From the NCBI RefSeq assembly GCF_009296315.1, contig NZ_WHLY01000002.1:682001-746000 (forward strand): DNA of 64,000 bases, read 5' to 3'. A model generated the notes under the pieces. It saw only the letters and a program-made list of their open reading frames with translations, was not told the origin of the DNA and searched no databases. A program made the position numbers and the translations under genes. The first letter of the stretch is position 1. Every line of letters starts with the position of its first letter. Below are positions 9,661 through 18,539 of this stretch, piece after piece. The stretch comes from Salmonirosea aquatica (GTDB taxonomy: Bacteria > Bacteroidota > Bacteroidia > Cytophagales > Spirosomataceae).

Positions 9661-9738
9661 AAATCCCGGAAATCGAACCACTGAAAAATTCTACTTTGCA
9701 CCTTCAGGTATTTGCTTCACCTACATCCCTACACCACC

Positions 9739-12700
9739 ATGAATAGAATCTACATTTTCCTATTTGCCACCCTGCTTATCCCGAACCTCATTTCGGCGCA
9801 ATGTTTCAAAACGTCCTTGTACTTTGATGGAGTTTATAACGCAGAAAGTACCTCCAACGATCATGTGGATATTTCCACCTATGGTCCCATGTCCACCATT
9901 GAGAGTGGGGTCAGCTATACCATTGAAGCCTGGGTGAAGCGGGATCGTATCAGCAATCCGGGAGGGTATGAGCGCATTCTCTCCAAAGACTTCATCTACC
10001 AGTTTCGGATCATCGACAATCAGTTTGTGGGAGAAATAGGTACCTCGTCGGTCCAAACCCCCTACCCGGCCGATACCCTGTGGCACCACCTCGCCTTTGT
10101 CAGGAATGCCGCCCAGGGTACCCTCATCCTATTCATCGACGGGCAATTGAGAGCCACCGCTCCTGACAACTCCACGAGCCTCCCCAACAACAATGCCATG
10201 GTGTGCATCGGAGCCCGTAACAATGGTGCCGGAGAAATTAATGAATTATGGAAGGGCAACATCCGCTGGATGCGCGTATCGAAGGTAGCCCGCTACCTGG
10301 CCGATTTCACTCCCACGGAAACTTATGTGACTGATTCCCAAACCCTCGCAGTTTGGCCACTTAATGAAGGCTATGGAACTTCACTGAATGATCCGGCAGG
10401 ATATAATACAGGTAAAATCGTAAACGCTACCTGGATTACTGAATCACCCACCTTTGCACCTATTCTTTCCGCCCAGTCTACGGCTATCTGTGCGGGAATC
10501 AGCACCCGACTTACCGCGAGCAATTGCACGGGCAGTGTGGCATGGGGAACGGGAGAGACGGGCAGTTCCATCACCGTTACTCCCTACACCACCACCACCT
10601 ACGCGGCCAGGTGTGTGAGTCCAGACGGATGTCCCAGCAACGCGGCTGAAATAACGATTAACGTGGAGGGGGTCATGCCGACCATCAGTATTTCAGCCGA
10701 TCCGGGTACTTTCATTCAAAAAGGAGAAACCGTCACTTTTACGGCCAACATCACCAATGGGGGAACAACGCCCGTGTACCAGTGGCGGAAAAACGGGGTC
10801 GTGGTAGGTACCAACGGCCCGAGCTATACGGACGCTCAACTGAATTCCGGTGACTCGATCCGCTGCATTCTGACCAGCAACGCGCCTTGCCTCCAACTGG
10901 ACAAAGTAATAAGCAACGAACTCACGATTCAGATTCCCGAACTGGTGTCGGAGGGAGCCTGCGGTGAGGCTTCACTCACGCTGAACGACCTACCCTATAC
11001 CGAAATCCGCTGGAAAAAGGATGGGCAGTACATCGAAAATCCTGTCACCAGTAACAGGGGCGGGGGAGTGACGGTAGCTGGTGGCAATCCGCAAGGGATA
11101 ACCGTTGTTGCCGGAAGTATATTTGTGGACGAGGCCAATGCGGTGTACACAGCTAGTAATATGGGTATTTTGAAAATTGAAGCAAGTGGCAGAGAAAAAA
11201 TTGTGATTCCCTCTACCCGACAATCATTTCTCCGCGCACGGGATGGAAGATTTTATGTTCCTTTTGAAGACCGCGTGGAAAAATGGGAGATTGGTGATAC
11301 CCTAGGTACCGTAGTTGCTGGAGGGAATGGAATAGGGAGTAATGCCAACCAGCTTTCACTTGGCTCACCGGTTTTACAGACTGTCCAGGTTACCGAAGCG
11401 GGTATAATTTATGTCCTCGATAGGGGCAACAATCGCATTCAGCGCTGGAACCCCGGTGCTAGCGAGGGTATAACAGTGGCCCAGGGAAACAAAGTAGATT
11501 GGCTATTTTTTGTGGATGCAGCTGGCAGTCTGTTCACTGCTTCAGAGGGCACTATTTACAAATGGCCGGCTAATTCACTGAATGCAATACCTCTCTACAA
11601 TTACCCAAACATCACACCATTAGCTCTACAAGGAGACACCAAAGGAAATTTATACATCCCGATTTACGATAACTCACTCAGAACGCAAGTATACCGTTTA
11701 AATGAGAATGGGATTATAGAAATCTTTCGTTTAGAAGGCAATCATCCTTCTAATAGGTCCATTATATACAGCATCGCTATATCTCTGAATGGAGAAATAC
11801 ATCTAAATGCGGATATAGGTGGTGGGTACAGTGGTGGAGTATTCAAGTATAGCTCTGGCTTTTATCCTCAACTCAGTAGAGAAAAGTACATCAGCAGCGA
11901 AACCAACATGGTTTCACCTAACGACGTATTTGTAAATGAAAACGGTGAAATTTTTACCGCAGGAGAAGATAGAGTACAAAAGTGGTTGCCTGACAGCAAA
12001 GTAGGTATTACTTTGGCGGGTGGAAACGGTCTTGGAAATTCTTCAAATCAATTAAATAATGCTACGGACGTCGCTGAGGATAATGAGGGGAATATCTATG
12101 TAGTCGATAAGAATAATCATCGGGTTCAGCGATTTGGTCCTGGTAGTTCCATAGGAGTTACCATGGCGGGAGGAAACGGGCCCGGCTCTGCTGCTAATCA
12201 GTTGAATTACCCAAACCGCTTTTTCCAGGATCAGAACAAGAATCTGTTTATAGCGGATGGGAGTCGGGTTCAAAAATGGGCCAATAATTCGACGAGTGGA
12301 ATCACGGTTGTCAATGCTCCAAGTAGCTACATTTTTGTTCGGGAAGATACCATCTATGCCGCGGGTAGTAAATGGGGTCCCGGAGTTAGTACAGGAGTCA
12401 GACTATGTGGCATTAGCACTAATTACAATTCTGATATTTATTTAGATAGCAAAAAAAATATTCTTTTCAGCTACTATGATGCATACAGAACTACTATCTA
12501 TAATTCCAGTATTAGACGCTGGAGCCCAACTAATGAAATTTTGAATGGATGCCTTATGGGCAAAATAGACACGCTTACCCAGAGTGTCTATACCCCCACC
12601 GGTATTTTCATTGATAGCCTGAACAACTTATACGTAGCCGATAACCAACGAAAGAAAATCCAGAAATTCCTGGGTACTGCACCTACTCTGGCTGCCTACA

Positions 12701-12987
12701 CGAGCGGTCAGTATACCGCTGAAGTTACGATCGGTAGCCGGACCCTGACACTCAGTGCCATACCAGGCAGCAACGTTCTGGGCTTGTGCGAAAGTACCGG
12801 AAGCGGAGATTGGGGCAATGCCGCCACCTGGACATGTGGGCGCGTTCCGCTAGCGTGTGATCAGGTAGTCATCAATACAGATCACACCATCGCACTGGCT
12901 GATACGGTGCAGATTGCCGGTTTGGAAATTCGACAGAACGGAAATCTTTCGCTCATGGGTGGAAATGTGCAGATCGCTAAGCCTTGA
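9739..12987 (+). CDS. Large secreted LamG / Ig-like / NHL-repeat protein
   Basis: 1082 residues from the ATG at 9739, which opens a signal peptide (IFLFATLLIPNLISAQC). Residues about 25-215 form a LamG/concanavalin-like lectin domain (SYTIEAWVKRD, LWHHLAFVRN, LILFIDGQLRA). Ig-like beta domains follow at about 240-400, then a long stretch of NHL-type propeller repeats in which YVLDRGNNRIQRWNPG, YVVDKNNHRVQRFGPGS and YVADNQRKKIQKF recur along with AGGNGxGxxxNQL loops. The end lacks an obvious type IX sorting domain. The stretch around 11600-12500 is visibly more AT-rich than its neighbours, which may mean recombination or relaxed selection in the repeats. Likely a surface or secreted adhesin or sensor; ligand unknown. 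Confidence 0.8.
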   Translation: MNRIYIFLFATLLIPNLISAQCFKTSLYFDGVYNAESTSNDHVDISTYGPMSTIESGVSYTIEAWVKRDRISNPGGYERILSKDFIYQFRIIDNQFVGEIGTSSVQTPYPADTLWHHLAFVRNAAQGTLILFIDGQLRATAPDNSTSLPNNNAMVCIGARNNGAGEINELWKGNIRWMRVSKVARYLADFTPTETYVTDSQTLAVWPLNEGYGTSLNDPAGYNTGKIVNATWITESPTFAPILSAQSTAICAGISTRLTASNCTGSVAWGTGETGSSITVTPYTTTTYAARCVSPDGCPSNAAEITINVEGVMPTISISADPGTFIQKGETVTFTANITNGGTTPVYQWRKNGVVVGTNGPSYTDAQLNSGDSIRCILTSNAPCLQLDKVISNELTIQIPELVSEGACGEASLTLNDLPYTEIRWKKDGQYIENPVTSNRGGGVTVAGGNPQGITVVAGSIFVDEANAVYTASNMGILKIEASGREKIVIPSTRQSFLRARDGRFYVPFEDRVEKWEIGDTLGTVVAGGNGIGSNANQLSLGSPVLQTVQVTEAGIIYVLDRGNNRIQRWNPGASEGITVAQGNKVDWLFFVDAAGSLFTASEGTIYKWPANSLNAIPLYNYPNITPLALQGDTKGNLYIPIYDNSLRTQVYRLNENGIIEIFRLEGNHPSNRSIIYSIAISLNGEIHLNADIGGGYSGGVFKYSSGFYPQLSREKYISSETNMVSPNDVFVNENGEIFTAGEDRVQKWLPDSKVGITLAGGNGLGNSSNQLNNATDVAEDNEGNIYVVDKNNHRVQRFGPGSSIGVTMAGGNGPGSAANQLNYPNRFFQDQNKNLFIADGSRVQKWANNSTSGITVVNAPSSYIFVREDTIYAAGSKWGPGVSTGVRLCGISTNYNSDIYLDSKKNILFSYYDAYRTTIYNSSIRRWSPTNEILNGCLMGKIDTLTQSVYTPTGIFIDSLNNLYVADNQRKKIQKFLGTAPTLAAYTSGQYTAEVTIGSRTLTLSAIPGSNVLGLCESTGSGDWGNAATWTCGRVPLACDQVVINTDHTIALADTVQIAGLEIRQNGNLSLMGGNVQIAKP

Positions 12988-13037
12988 AGTGGTCAATAAT
13001 ACCGGCCGTAATGAAAAAATAGTGCAGATAAACTTTT

Positions 13038-13094
13038 AAATAAACCCCAACGCCTGACCCTTTATAAAAGAGAACCAGGCGTTGGGGTTTATTT
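13038..13094. terminator. Bidirectional terminator, 19-bp perfect arms
   Basis: Arms at 13038-13056 and 13076-13094 are perfectly complementary, with AAA/TTT ends on both sides. It lies between two convergent genes and can serve both. Confidence 0.85.
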
Positions 13095-13105
13095 TCAGTC
13101 AATAA

Positions 13106-13546
13106 TCAATGGGCAATTGATAAATGCGTGCTGATCGCAATCCTATTCCAGGCATTTATTTCTACTGCCGACATAATGATCTCCGCGATGGTTTCTGGGC
13201 TAAAATACTTTTCCGCCTGCGCATACGTGCTATCTGAAATACCATGTTGATGGATTAGCGTTACTTCCTCCGTCAGGGATAGAATTGCCTTTTCTTCTTC
13301 CGTGAATAGATTCGTCTCCGCCCATACACCTATTAAAAATATCCGCTGTTGTGTATCACCTGCCTTTAAGGCTTCCTTGGTATGCATGTTGATACAATAG
13401 GCACATGAATTGATTTGAGAAGCCCGGATTTTGATCAGGGACTTTTGAATGGGGGTTAGAGTGGATTTACTCAGACTCCCCGCCAAGCCATACATAGCTT
13501 TCCAGACTTCGGGCTTTGCTTGTTCAATTTTTACTCTGCTTTGCAT
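13106..13546 (-). CDS. Carboxymuconolactone decarboxylase / AhpD-like protein
   Basis: 146 residues from the ATG at 13546. The AhpD core motif is present: a CxxC pair with downstream histidine (C48, C51 and H55 in NSCAYCINMHTKEAL), preceded by LIKIRASQI. In AhpD-like enzymes this motif carries out thiol-based peroxidase or reductase chemistry in the cytoplasm. A true decarboxylase is unlikely given the CxxC. It lies 65 bases downstream of a Crp/Fnr-type regulator on the same strand, an arrangement that suggests the regulator controls it, perhaps in response to oxidants. The N-terminal phrase RVKIEQAKPEVWKAMYGL fits the peroxidase-related CMD group. Confidence 0.88.
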   Translation of the reverse strand: MQSRVKIEQAKPEVWKAMYGLAGSLSKSTLTPIQKSLIKIRASQINSCAYCINMHTKEALKAGDTQQRIFLIGVWAETNLFTEEEKAILSLTEEVTLIHQHGISDSTYAQAEKYFSPETIAEIIMSAVEINAWNRIAISTHLSIAH

Positions 13547-13611
13547 AATTTTTGTTGTTGTTTGGTACCCCAAAGGTACCCTGCGCCCTATGTACAAATC
13601 CTTAAACTGGT

Positions 13612-14199
13612 TTATGAAATAGCTTTTTTTCTGATTTCACTGAGGTATTCAGGGGTAAATCCCAAAAATGAAGCTAACAGATATTGAGGGATGCGTTGTA
13701 CAAATTCGGGATGAAGTTTGTTAAACTGGTGGTAGAATTCTTCGCTCGATAAATCGTACAAATATTTTATTCTAAATTGCGATGCGGCATGCGCTCTTTG
13801 ATGGATTATCCTAAAATATCTTTCCATTTGGGGAAATTGCTCCAGCATCGTTTCATGATCCACGTAATCAAGCGATAAAACCTCGGAATTCTCAATGGCC
13901 TGGATTGCGAAAGATGAAGCTTTTTGGGTCGAAAAAGCTGTATAATCAGCTAGCCACCAATTTTCCAAAGCAAATTGTATGGTGTTTTCTTTGCCTTTTT
14001 CATTGGTAAAAAACATCCTCAAACATCCACGAACTACAAAATAATTGGATCTGCATAGCTGGTTCTCTACTAATAGATATTGCTTCTTCTTAATTTTATG
14101 ATGCTTGAAATAACTCGAAATTCTTACAATATCTTCCTCATTGATATCAACAAACTTTTGTATATGTACTTTCAAAGCTTCTATCATCATCTGTTGCAT
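13612..14199 (-). CDS. Crp/Fnr family transcriptional regulator
   Basis: About 195 residues from the ATG at 14199 (ATGs at 14190 and 14187 are equally possible). A cyclic-nucleotide-binding-like beta-roll spans about 25-115 (KKKQYLLVENQLCRSNYFVVRGCLRM). A C-terminal winged helix carries RIPQYLLASFLGFTPEYLSEIRKK, the usual Bacteroidota form of the Crp/Fnr recognition region. There are no clustered cysteines for an Fe-S centre, so it is not a classical Fnr. It precedes the AhpD-like gene by 65 bases on the same strand and probably regulates it. Composition is AT-rich relative to neighbours, as in several genes from 13 to 17 kb. Confidence 0.9.
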   Translation of the reverse strand: MQQMMIEALKVHIQKFVDINEEDIVRISSYFKHHKIKKKQYLLVENQLCRSNYFVVRGCLRMFFTNEKGKENTIQFALENWWLADYTAFSTQKASSFAIQAIENSEVLSLDYVDHETMLEQFPQMERYFRIIHQRAHAASQFRIKYLYDLSSEEFYHQFNKLHPEFVQRIPQYLLASFLGFTPEYLSEIRKKAIS

Positions 14200-14393
14200 G
14201 AGAATGCTGGAAAATTGAAAAAGGCAGCGTGTTGGATTGACCAAAATACAAAAAACCAAAAACGTGTTGTCTTATCTATTGCAGAAATCGCCTCACTTGG
14301 AGTGGGCAATGGTTTGCGATTTTTGCCCAACTCAATTTCAGTGAGGGGGTCGTAGCTTTACAAAAGAAGCTAATACAGTCCAACAATACGTAC

Positions 14394-14879
14394 ATGCAAC
14401 CCTTTCAGGCTACACTAGAAATCATCGGAATCAACCCTTACGTATATGTACCCGAGGAGATTCTGGCTGAGATATTTGAGCAGGCCGGGAAAGCCAAAGG
14501 TCCTATTCCTATCAGGGGAGCGATTAATGGCATCTTGTACCGGCAAACCCTGGTAAAGTACGCGGGTGCGTGGCGGCTGTATATCAACCTGATGATGCTC
14601 AAAAACTCTCCCAGGCGCATCGGTGAAGTAGTGGAGGTGACAATTGAGCACGACCCGGAAAGTCGGGAAATCCTGCCACCCGCACAGTTTGTGCTAGCAC
14701 TTGCGGCTCAGCCCGAGGCCCAACGCGTATTCGATGCTTTGACTCCCTCTTTACGGTTGGAAATAGTAAGGTACCTGGCCCGGCTGAAAACCAAAGAAAG
14801 CCGGGAGCGGAACATCGAAAGGGCCATTCAGTTTTTGCTGGGCAACGGACGGTTTGTGGGGAGAGACTTATCTCAATGA
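14394..14879 (+). CDS. DUF1905 / YdeI (OmdA-like) family protein
   Basis: 161 residues. The first 85 or so match DUF1905 (FQATLEIIGINPYVYVPEEI and GPIPIRGAINGILYRQTLVK), a small beta-barrel-like fold. The last 60 (LPPAQFVLALAAQPEAQRVF, then LTPSLRLEIVRYLARLKTKE) match the YdeI/OmdA bacteriocin-protection-like domain, with helical segments rich in Arg and Glu. It is predicted cytoplasmic with no signal peptide. Function is not well established in this family. It stands alone, transcribed away from the Crp-type regulator, with 195 bases between the two start codons. Confidence 0.8.
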   Translation: MQPFQATLEIIGINPYVYVPEEILAEIFEQAGKAKGPIPIRGAINGILYRQTLVKYAGAWRLYINLMMLKNSPRRIGEVVEVTIEHDPESREILPPAQFVLALAAQPEAQRVFDALTPSLRLEIVRYLARLKTKESRERNIERAIQFLLGNGRFVGRDLSQ

Positions 14880-14954
14880 CGGCTACATGTACGACTTAGC
14901 ATCGGAAATCTTTTTCAAACATTGATCACGGATCCGCACGACCAGCGAAATGCT

Positions 14955-15449
14955 TCACCAGGTAATTTTTTGTATTTCCAATTTCCGCACTTCCCTACCC
15001 AGGCGCAGCTCCGCCACTTCGCCCACTTTCTTTCCTGTAACGGCTACGGCAATGGGCGCTACAAAGGCGATTTTCTGCTTTTGAATATCCGCTTCGTCCA
15101 CGCCCACGATCTGGAATTGTTGGATTTTTCCGGCGACTTTCAGAGTCACGGTAGCTCCGAAGCGTACCGCATTCCGCTGGGTATCGTCCGGGGTAAGTAG
15201 TACGGCCGAATTGATTCGTTCCTGCAAGAGTTGTAGTTTTCCGTTGAGGACAGCCGCTGCAATTCGTTGCTCGGTTTCGTTTTCCAGGCTAAGGGTATCC
15301 TTTTCGGTTTGTAAGGCCGCCTGCTCTTTTAATAATTGCTCATATCCGGCGGGTGTCACGTAATTGGTGACGCCCGGTGGAAGGAAAGCGCGGGGCGGTA
15401 TGATCGGAACCTCTTCCTGGTCACCTTCTTTGACAAATGCTCTGCTCAT
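14955..15449 (-). CDS. GreA/GreB family transcript-cleavage-like factor
   Basis: 164 residues beginning MSRAFVKEGDQEEVP, a start shared by GreB-like proteins of this phylum. Residues about 50-80 form the N-terminal coiled-coil region (YEQLLKEQAALQTEKDTLSL), and the C-terminal domain holds the FKBP-like fold of Gre factors (VRFGATVTLKVAGKIQQFQI, then PIAVAVTGKKVGEVAELRLG). Gre factors enter the RNA polymerase secondary channel and stimulate cleavage of backtracked RNA. The coiled-coil tip lacks an obvious adjacent acidic pair, so it might be a Gre-like regulator rather than a cleavage factor. It is 149 bases downstream of an unknown gene on the same strand, with a terminator between. Confidence 0.87.
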   Translation of the reverse strand: MSRAFVKEGDQEEVPIIPPRAFLPPGVTNYVTPAGYEQLLKEQAALQTEKDTLSLENETEQRIAAAVLNGKLQLLQERINSAVLLTPDDTQRNAVRFGATVTLKVAGKIQQFQIVGVDEADIQKQKIAFVAPIAVAVTGKKVGEVAELRLGREVRKLEIQKITW

Positions 15450-15529
15450 AATTTTTGTTTAATCCGATTTGCTACAAATACACTGCCAATAGCCCGAATT
15501 ATGTCTTTATTGATTCTTTACCAAACAAA

Positions 15530-15564
15530 AATCCCCTCACAACAAAAGTATGTGTGAGGGGATT
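15530..15564 (-). terminator. Intrinsic terminator for the leftward unknown gene
   Basis: A 12-bp perfect stem (AATCCCCTCACA at 15530-15541, complement at 15553-15564) with an 11-base loop. Reading leftward it is followed by TTTTGTTT. It lies 34 bases past the stop of the gene at 15599. Confidence 0.8.
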
Positions 15565-15598
15565 CGCTAACTTACCAGCCAATCACTTGAACCGACAT

Positions 15599-16159
15599 CT
15601 ACGCAAAAAAGCTGGGACGTCTGAATTCACCGGAGTCCCAGGACGAATCGCGGCGGCGCAAAGCCTGCGCAATCCGGATCACCTCTTCACCCTTACGGCC
15701 CTGATCCCTCATACTAGCCTTTTCGTATTCATCGCGCAGGGCGGCGTCCCACTCAAAGAGTTCGGTTCGGTCATCGTAGATTCCCACCGGCGTGCGGTCC
15801 TTATCATCGAGCAACACCCCCAAGGCGGCCTGGGCCTGTGCATATGTGGCGCAACCCAGATGTTTGTATTGTTCTTTTAACAGATACACCACCGAGTAAC
15901 GGTTGGCATACGGGGCATGGTGAGGCTCCTCGATAGCCCGTTGCGGAGGAGCACCGCGATTTAACTCTCCGGATGGCACCCGATTGCCATCCGTATGGAA
16001 CCGGTCGGGCAGCACGCTACCCCCGTAGTGATTGCCCATGCGGGCCAGCGACTCAAAAACGTCCTGTTTGGCGTTGATCTTCGTATTCAGAAATGTCTCC
16101 ACGGAGGTACGGATTTCTGATAGGGAGATTTTATTTCTATATGCTTGAATAAGTGTCAT
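15599..16159 (-). CDS. Conserved-looking hypothetical protein, 186 aa
   Basis: I do not recognise this family. It has no signal peptide or membrane helix and is rich in charged residues. It begins MTLIQAYRNKISLSEIRTSV. A central part is Pro/His-rich (RAIEEPHHAPYANRYSVVYL) and is followed by a predicted helix with YKHLGCATYAQAQAALGVLL. The end is strongly basic (RRRDSSWDSGEFRRPSFF). Codon use matches the neighbours and it has its own terminator, so it is probably a real gene. It could be a nucleic-acid-associated or regulatory protein, but nothing in the sequence proves that. The 700-base region upstream is AT-rich and gene-free. Confidence 0.6.
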   Translation of the reverse strand: MTLIQAYRNKISLSEIRTSVETFLNTKINAKQDVFESLARMGNHYGGSVLPDRFHTDGNRVPSGELNRGAPPQRAIEEPHHAPYANRYSVVYLLKEQYKHLGCATYAQAQAALGVLLDDKDRTPVGIYDDRTELFEWDAALRDEYEKASMRDQGRKGEEVIRIAQALRRRDSSWDSGEFRRPSFFA

Positions 16160-16857
16160 AATTCCTAAGATTTAGAATTGTTAGATAAACCAAGAAAAAT
16201 TCAGGAAATGGAATCCGCGTTCGCGGGAGTAGAGCAGTAATGTGTGTATTGGAAAAGTACAAAGTAGTTTTTATAGTCGGCTGGTAAGCCCAATACGACT
16301 CTATCTACTTTCCGGGTACCTTAGGATCGAGCTACGTTCTTGTATTAGTTATATGAATAGATAAAATTACCCGATCCTTACTTCAGGCAGAATCCTAAAT
16401 TCTTCACAAAGGAACAAGACTATTTATCAATTGATTACAAAAATCATATGTATTTGCTCATGAGATGAAAAGTTCTTGATATTCACTGATAAAAATAATA
16501 GTATAGTACAATAAATAGTGTCAATTTATTCATTTGACATCTACTTAGATTAACTGGAATATGATTAAAAATCAGTTTATCCCATAATATGTTTTAACAA
16601 AATATTTATATATTCATATTTCTCTTTATCATTTTTCTGATGAGTAGGAATTTCATCGTGAACCAAGTACCCAAGTGCATCTATATCCCATCTACAATGA
16701 TTTAAAACGAGGGGTACCTTATCACAGCAAATACCTTATCATCAGGTATTTATTTATGAATAATACAGAAAATTCAGATATGAATCAATAAAATCATGGC
16801 ACAAGTTTTTCCATCCGGCTTGGAGCGCATTTGGAAAAACCAAAACACAATCGACTT
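16160..16857. other. AT-rich gene-poor stretch, about 700 bases
   Basis: No convincing gene, tRNA or known RNA. Base composition drops sharply in GC from about 16360 to 16790 compared with both sides. AAAGTAG (16261-16267) and CTACTTT (16304-16310) form a weak inverted repeat with an imperfect inner pairing. Two GGTACC motifs occur here (near 16315 and 16714) although nothing is translated. It may be a decayed acquired segment or hold regulatory DNA for the flanking genes. Confidence 0.4.
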
Positions 16858-17235
16858 ATGGAAAACTCAATTAAAGATTTTTTTGATGAGTATGCGACGG
16901 CTTTGCTATCGCTCTCTGCCGAAAAGATTTCGGAATATTATCAGGTACCCCTGGCTGTTTACTCCGATCAAGGCATTCAGACTGTTACCGAAGCATCCGA
17001 TGTGGTGGCTTTCTGGAAGGAAGGAGTCAAACCTTACGCCGCCCAGCACATTGAAAAAGCAAAACCTACCCTTGTGAGTGAAGAACAGCTTTCGGATAAA
17101 ATTTTCATGAGTAAGGTACTTTGGAATAATTACGACAGCACGGGGAAAGAAGTATCGGACGAAACCAACCTCTATATTTTATCCAGGCATGGCGAAGAAT
17201 TCAAAATCAGCGGGCTGGTCTTGATGAAAAATTAA
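16858..17235 (+). CDS. SnoaL/NTF2-like small protein, 125 aa
   Basis: From the ATG at 16858 the protein starts MENSIKDFFDEYATALLSLS and has the look of an NTF2-like (cystatin-fold cone) protein: an N-terminal helix pair, a YYQVPLAVYSDQGIQ strand turn, and a closing pair of strands (TNLYILSRHGEEFKISGLVL). Such folds serve as small-molecule isomerases, hydrolases or polyketide-cyclase-like enzymes, and many have unknown substrates. It is predicted soluble and cytoplasmic. It stands alone, between the AT-rich stretch and a terminator. The fold is inferred from pattern only. Confidence 0.65.
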   Translation: MENSIKDFFDEYATALLSLSAEKISEYYQVPLAVYSDQGIQTVTEASDVVAFWKEGVKPYAAQHIEKAKPTLVSEEQLSDKIFMSKVLWNNYDSTGKEVSDETNLYILSRHGEEFKISGLVLMKN

Positions 17236-17289
17236 ATGCGTGACCGAAAGAAAATAAATACCGGATTAGCAATCCGGCAGGTCAATAAG

Positions 17290-17325
17290 AATCCCCTGAT
17301 GGAGCTTCATCAGGGGATTTTTTGC
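17290..17325. terminator. Terminator, 12-bp perfect stem with T run
   Basis: AATCCCCTGATG at 17290-17301 pairs with 17308-17319 across a 6-base loop, followed by TTTTTG. It lies between convergent genes. The AATCCCCT stem foot is shared with the hairpin at 15530. Confidence 0.85.
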
Positions 17326-17347
17326 CAATAGGTACCTGTGCTTTCAA

Positions 17348-17614
17348 TTATAGCGTGGCGATGCCCGGATCGGCTATTGACTTGGTGACAATATCGAAAA
17401 TGTCCATCTTATTCAGCAGATCGTAGAAAGTCTCGTCGCGTTGTTCCTTGGTTTCGAACTTGATGTGGAGCTTTCGATCCGTATCCAGCTCCATATAGAT
17501 TACGGGCAAGCCGTCTTCGGCTTGCTCGGTGGGCTCGTCGGTCTTCCACATTTTTCGGATGTAGGCCAGGTTATAGATTTCGTCTTCGCCATCGATTCTC
17601 AGGTAATTTGCCAT
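17348..17614 (-). CDS. Small hypothetical protein, 88 aa
   Basis: Starts at the ATG at 17614 (MANYLRIDGEDEIYNLAYIR). It is acidic and soluble, with alternating strand and helix pattern: DGLPVIYMELDTDRKLHIKF then KEQRDETFYDLLNKMDIFDI. The FETKEQRDETFYDLLNKMD segment looks like a helix following a beta-hairpin, as in small PH-like or binding modules, but I cannot name a family. An upstream in-frame start at 17698 would add a segment unlike the rest. It is monocistronic and ends near a shared terminator. Confidence 0.6.
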   Translation of the reverse strand: MANYLRIDGEDEIYNLAYIRKMWKTDEPTEQAEDGLPVIYMELDTDRKLHIKFETKEQRDETFYDLLNKMDIFDIVTKSIADPGIATL

Positions 17615-17850
17615 AATAGTTTTTATAAGGGTAGATGAAAAGACAGAAAACTTAAAAGATCGTTCCAGCAGCACCAGGTAAAGGGTATTCCCGACCATCT
17701 TGCAATCGTTGTCTTGCCATCGCTACGTGCCCGAATTATTCGTTTGTTGAAACCCTACCCCACGAATTTGCGTAAGTACCTTGAGCATGACCCGATGAAC
17801 ACAATACCCCACTCGTGCGTTTTATGCCTATAATCAAAACAAAACAACCT

Positions 17851-18522
17851 ATGAATCTTTACAAATCGATCGCTGTTGCCGCGGTCAGTCTGATACTAGG
17901 GGCCGCAGCCTGCGAAACCAGTGGTAATACCCAACAGGGAACCGATAATAGCGCCGTACGTAGTGTAGCGCTGGAAGCTCCCGCTGGCCAAGCCACCGCG
18001 GCGTTTGCAGAAGGGTGCTTCTGGTGCACCGAAGAAATTTTTGAAGCCGTAGTGGGCGTGGATTCCGTGATCTCGGGCTATGCGGGCGGTACCACCAGCA
18101 ACCCTACCTACGACTTGGTGAATACCGAAACCACGGGCCACGCCGAAACCGTATTGGTATATTACGATCCGGCCAAGGTAAGTTACGAAGAATTGGTGCG
18201 GGTATTTTACCTCTCGCACGATCCCACCACTCCCAATCAGCAGGGCCCTGACCGGGGATCGTCGTACCGCTCCATTTTATTTTATAACACCCCCGAGGAA
18301 AAGGCTACCGCCGAAAAAGTGACGGCAGAGATGAATAAAGATAGGTACAATGGTAAAATCGTGACCCAGCTCAAAAAGCTGGACAAATTTTACCGCGCCG
18401 AAGGCTATCACCAGGATTATATCAGGCACAACCCCGGAAATCCGTACGTACAGAATGTCTCGATCCCGCGTTTCAACAAATTCAAGGCTACCTACAAGGG
18501 AAAGTTGAAGGAAGGAGTGTAA
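17851..18522 (+). CDS. msrA: Peptide-methionine (S)-S-oxide reductase MsrA, lipoprotein form
   Basis: 223 residues from the ATG at 17851. The active-site motif GCFWCTEEIFEAVVG is present with catalytic C56, and the family signature continues through GYAGGTTSNPTYDLV, GHAETVLVYYD and EGYHQDYI. It reduces methionine-S-sulfoxide in proteins back to methionine. Unlike common cytoplasmic MsrA it begins with a lipoprotein signal (SLILGAAAC, Cys21), so it should act in the periplasm or at the outer membrane to repair oxidised envelope proteins. No MsrB domain is fused, and no msrB lies beside it. A large hairpin follows. Confidence 0.96.
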   Translation: MNLYKSIAVAAVSLILGAAACETSGNTQQGTDNSAVRSVALEAPAGQATAAFAEGCFWCTEEIFEAVVGVDSVISGYAGGTTSNPTYDLVNTETTGHAETVLVYYDPAKVSYEELVRVFYLSHDPTTPNQQGPDRGSSYRSILFYNTPEEKATAEKVTAEMNKDRYNGKIVTQLKKLDKFYRAEGYHQDYIRHNPGNPYVQNVSIPRFNKFKATYKGKLKEGV

Positions 18523-18539
18523 GAGAGATTAAAAAGTTC

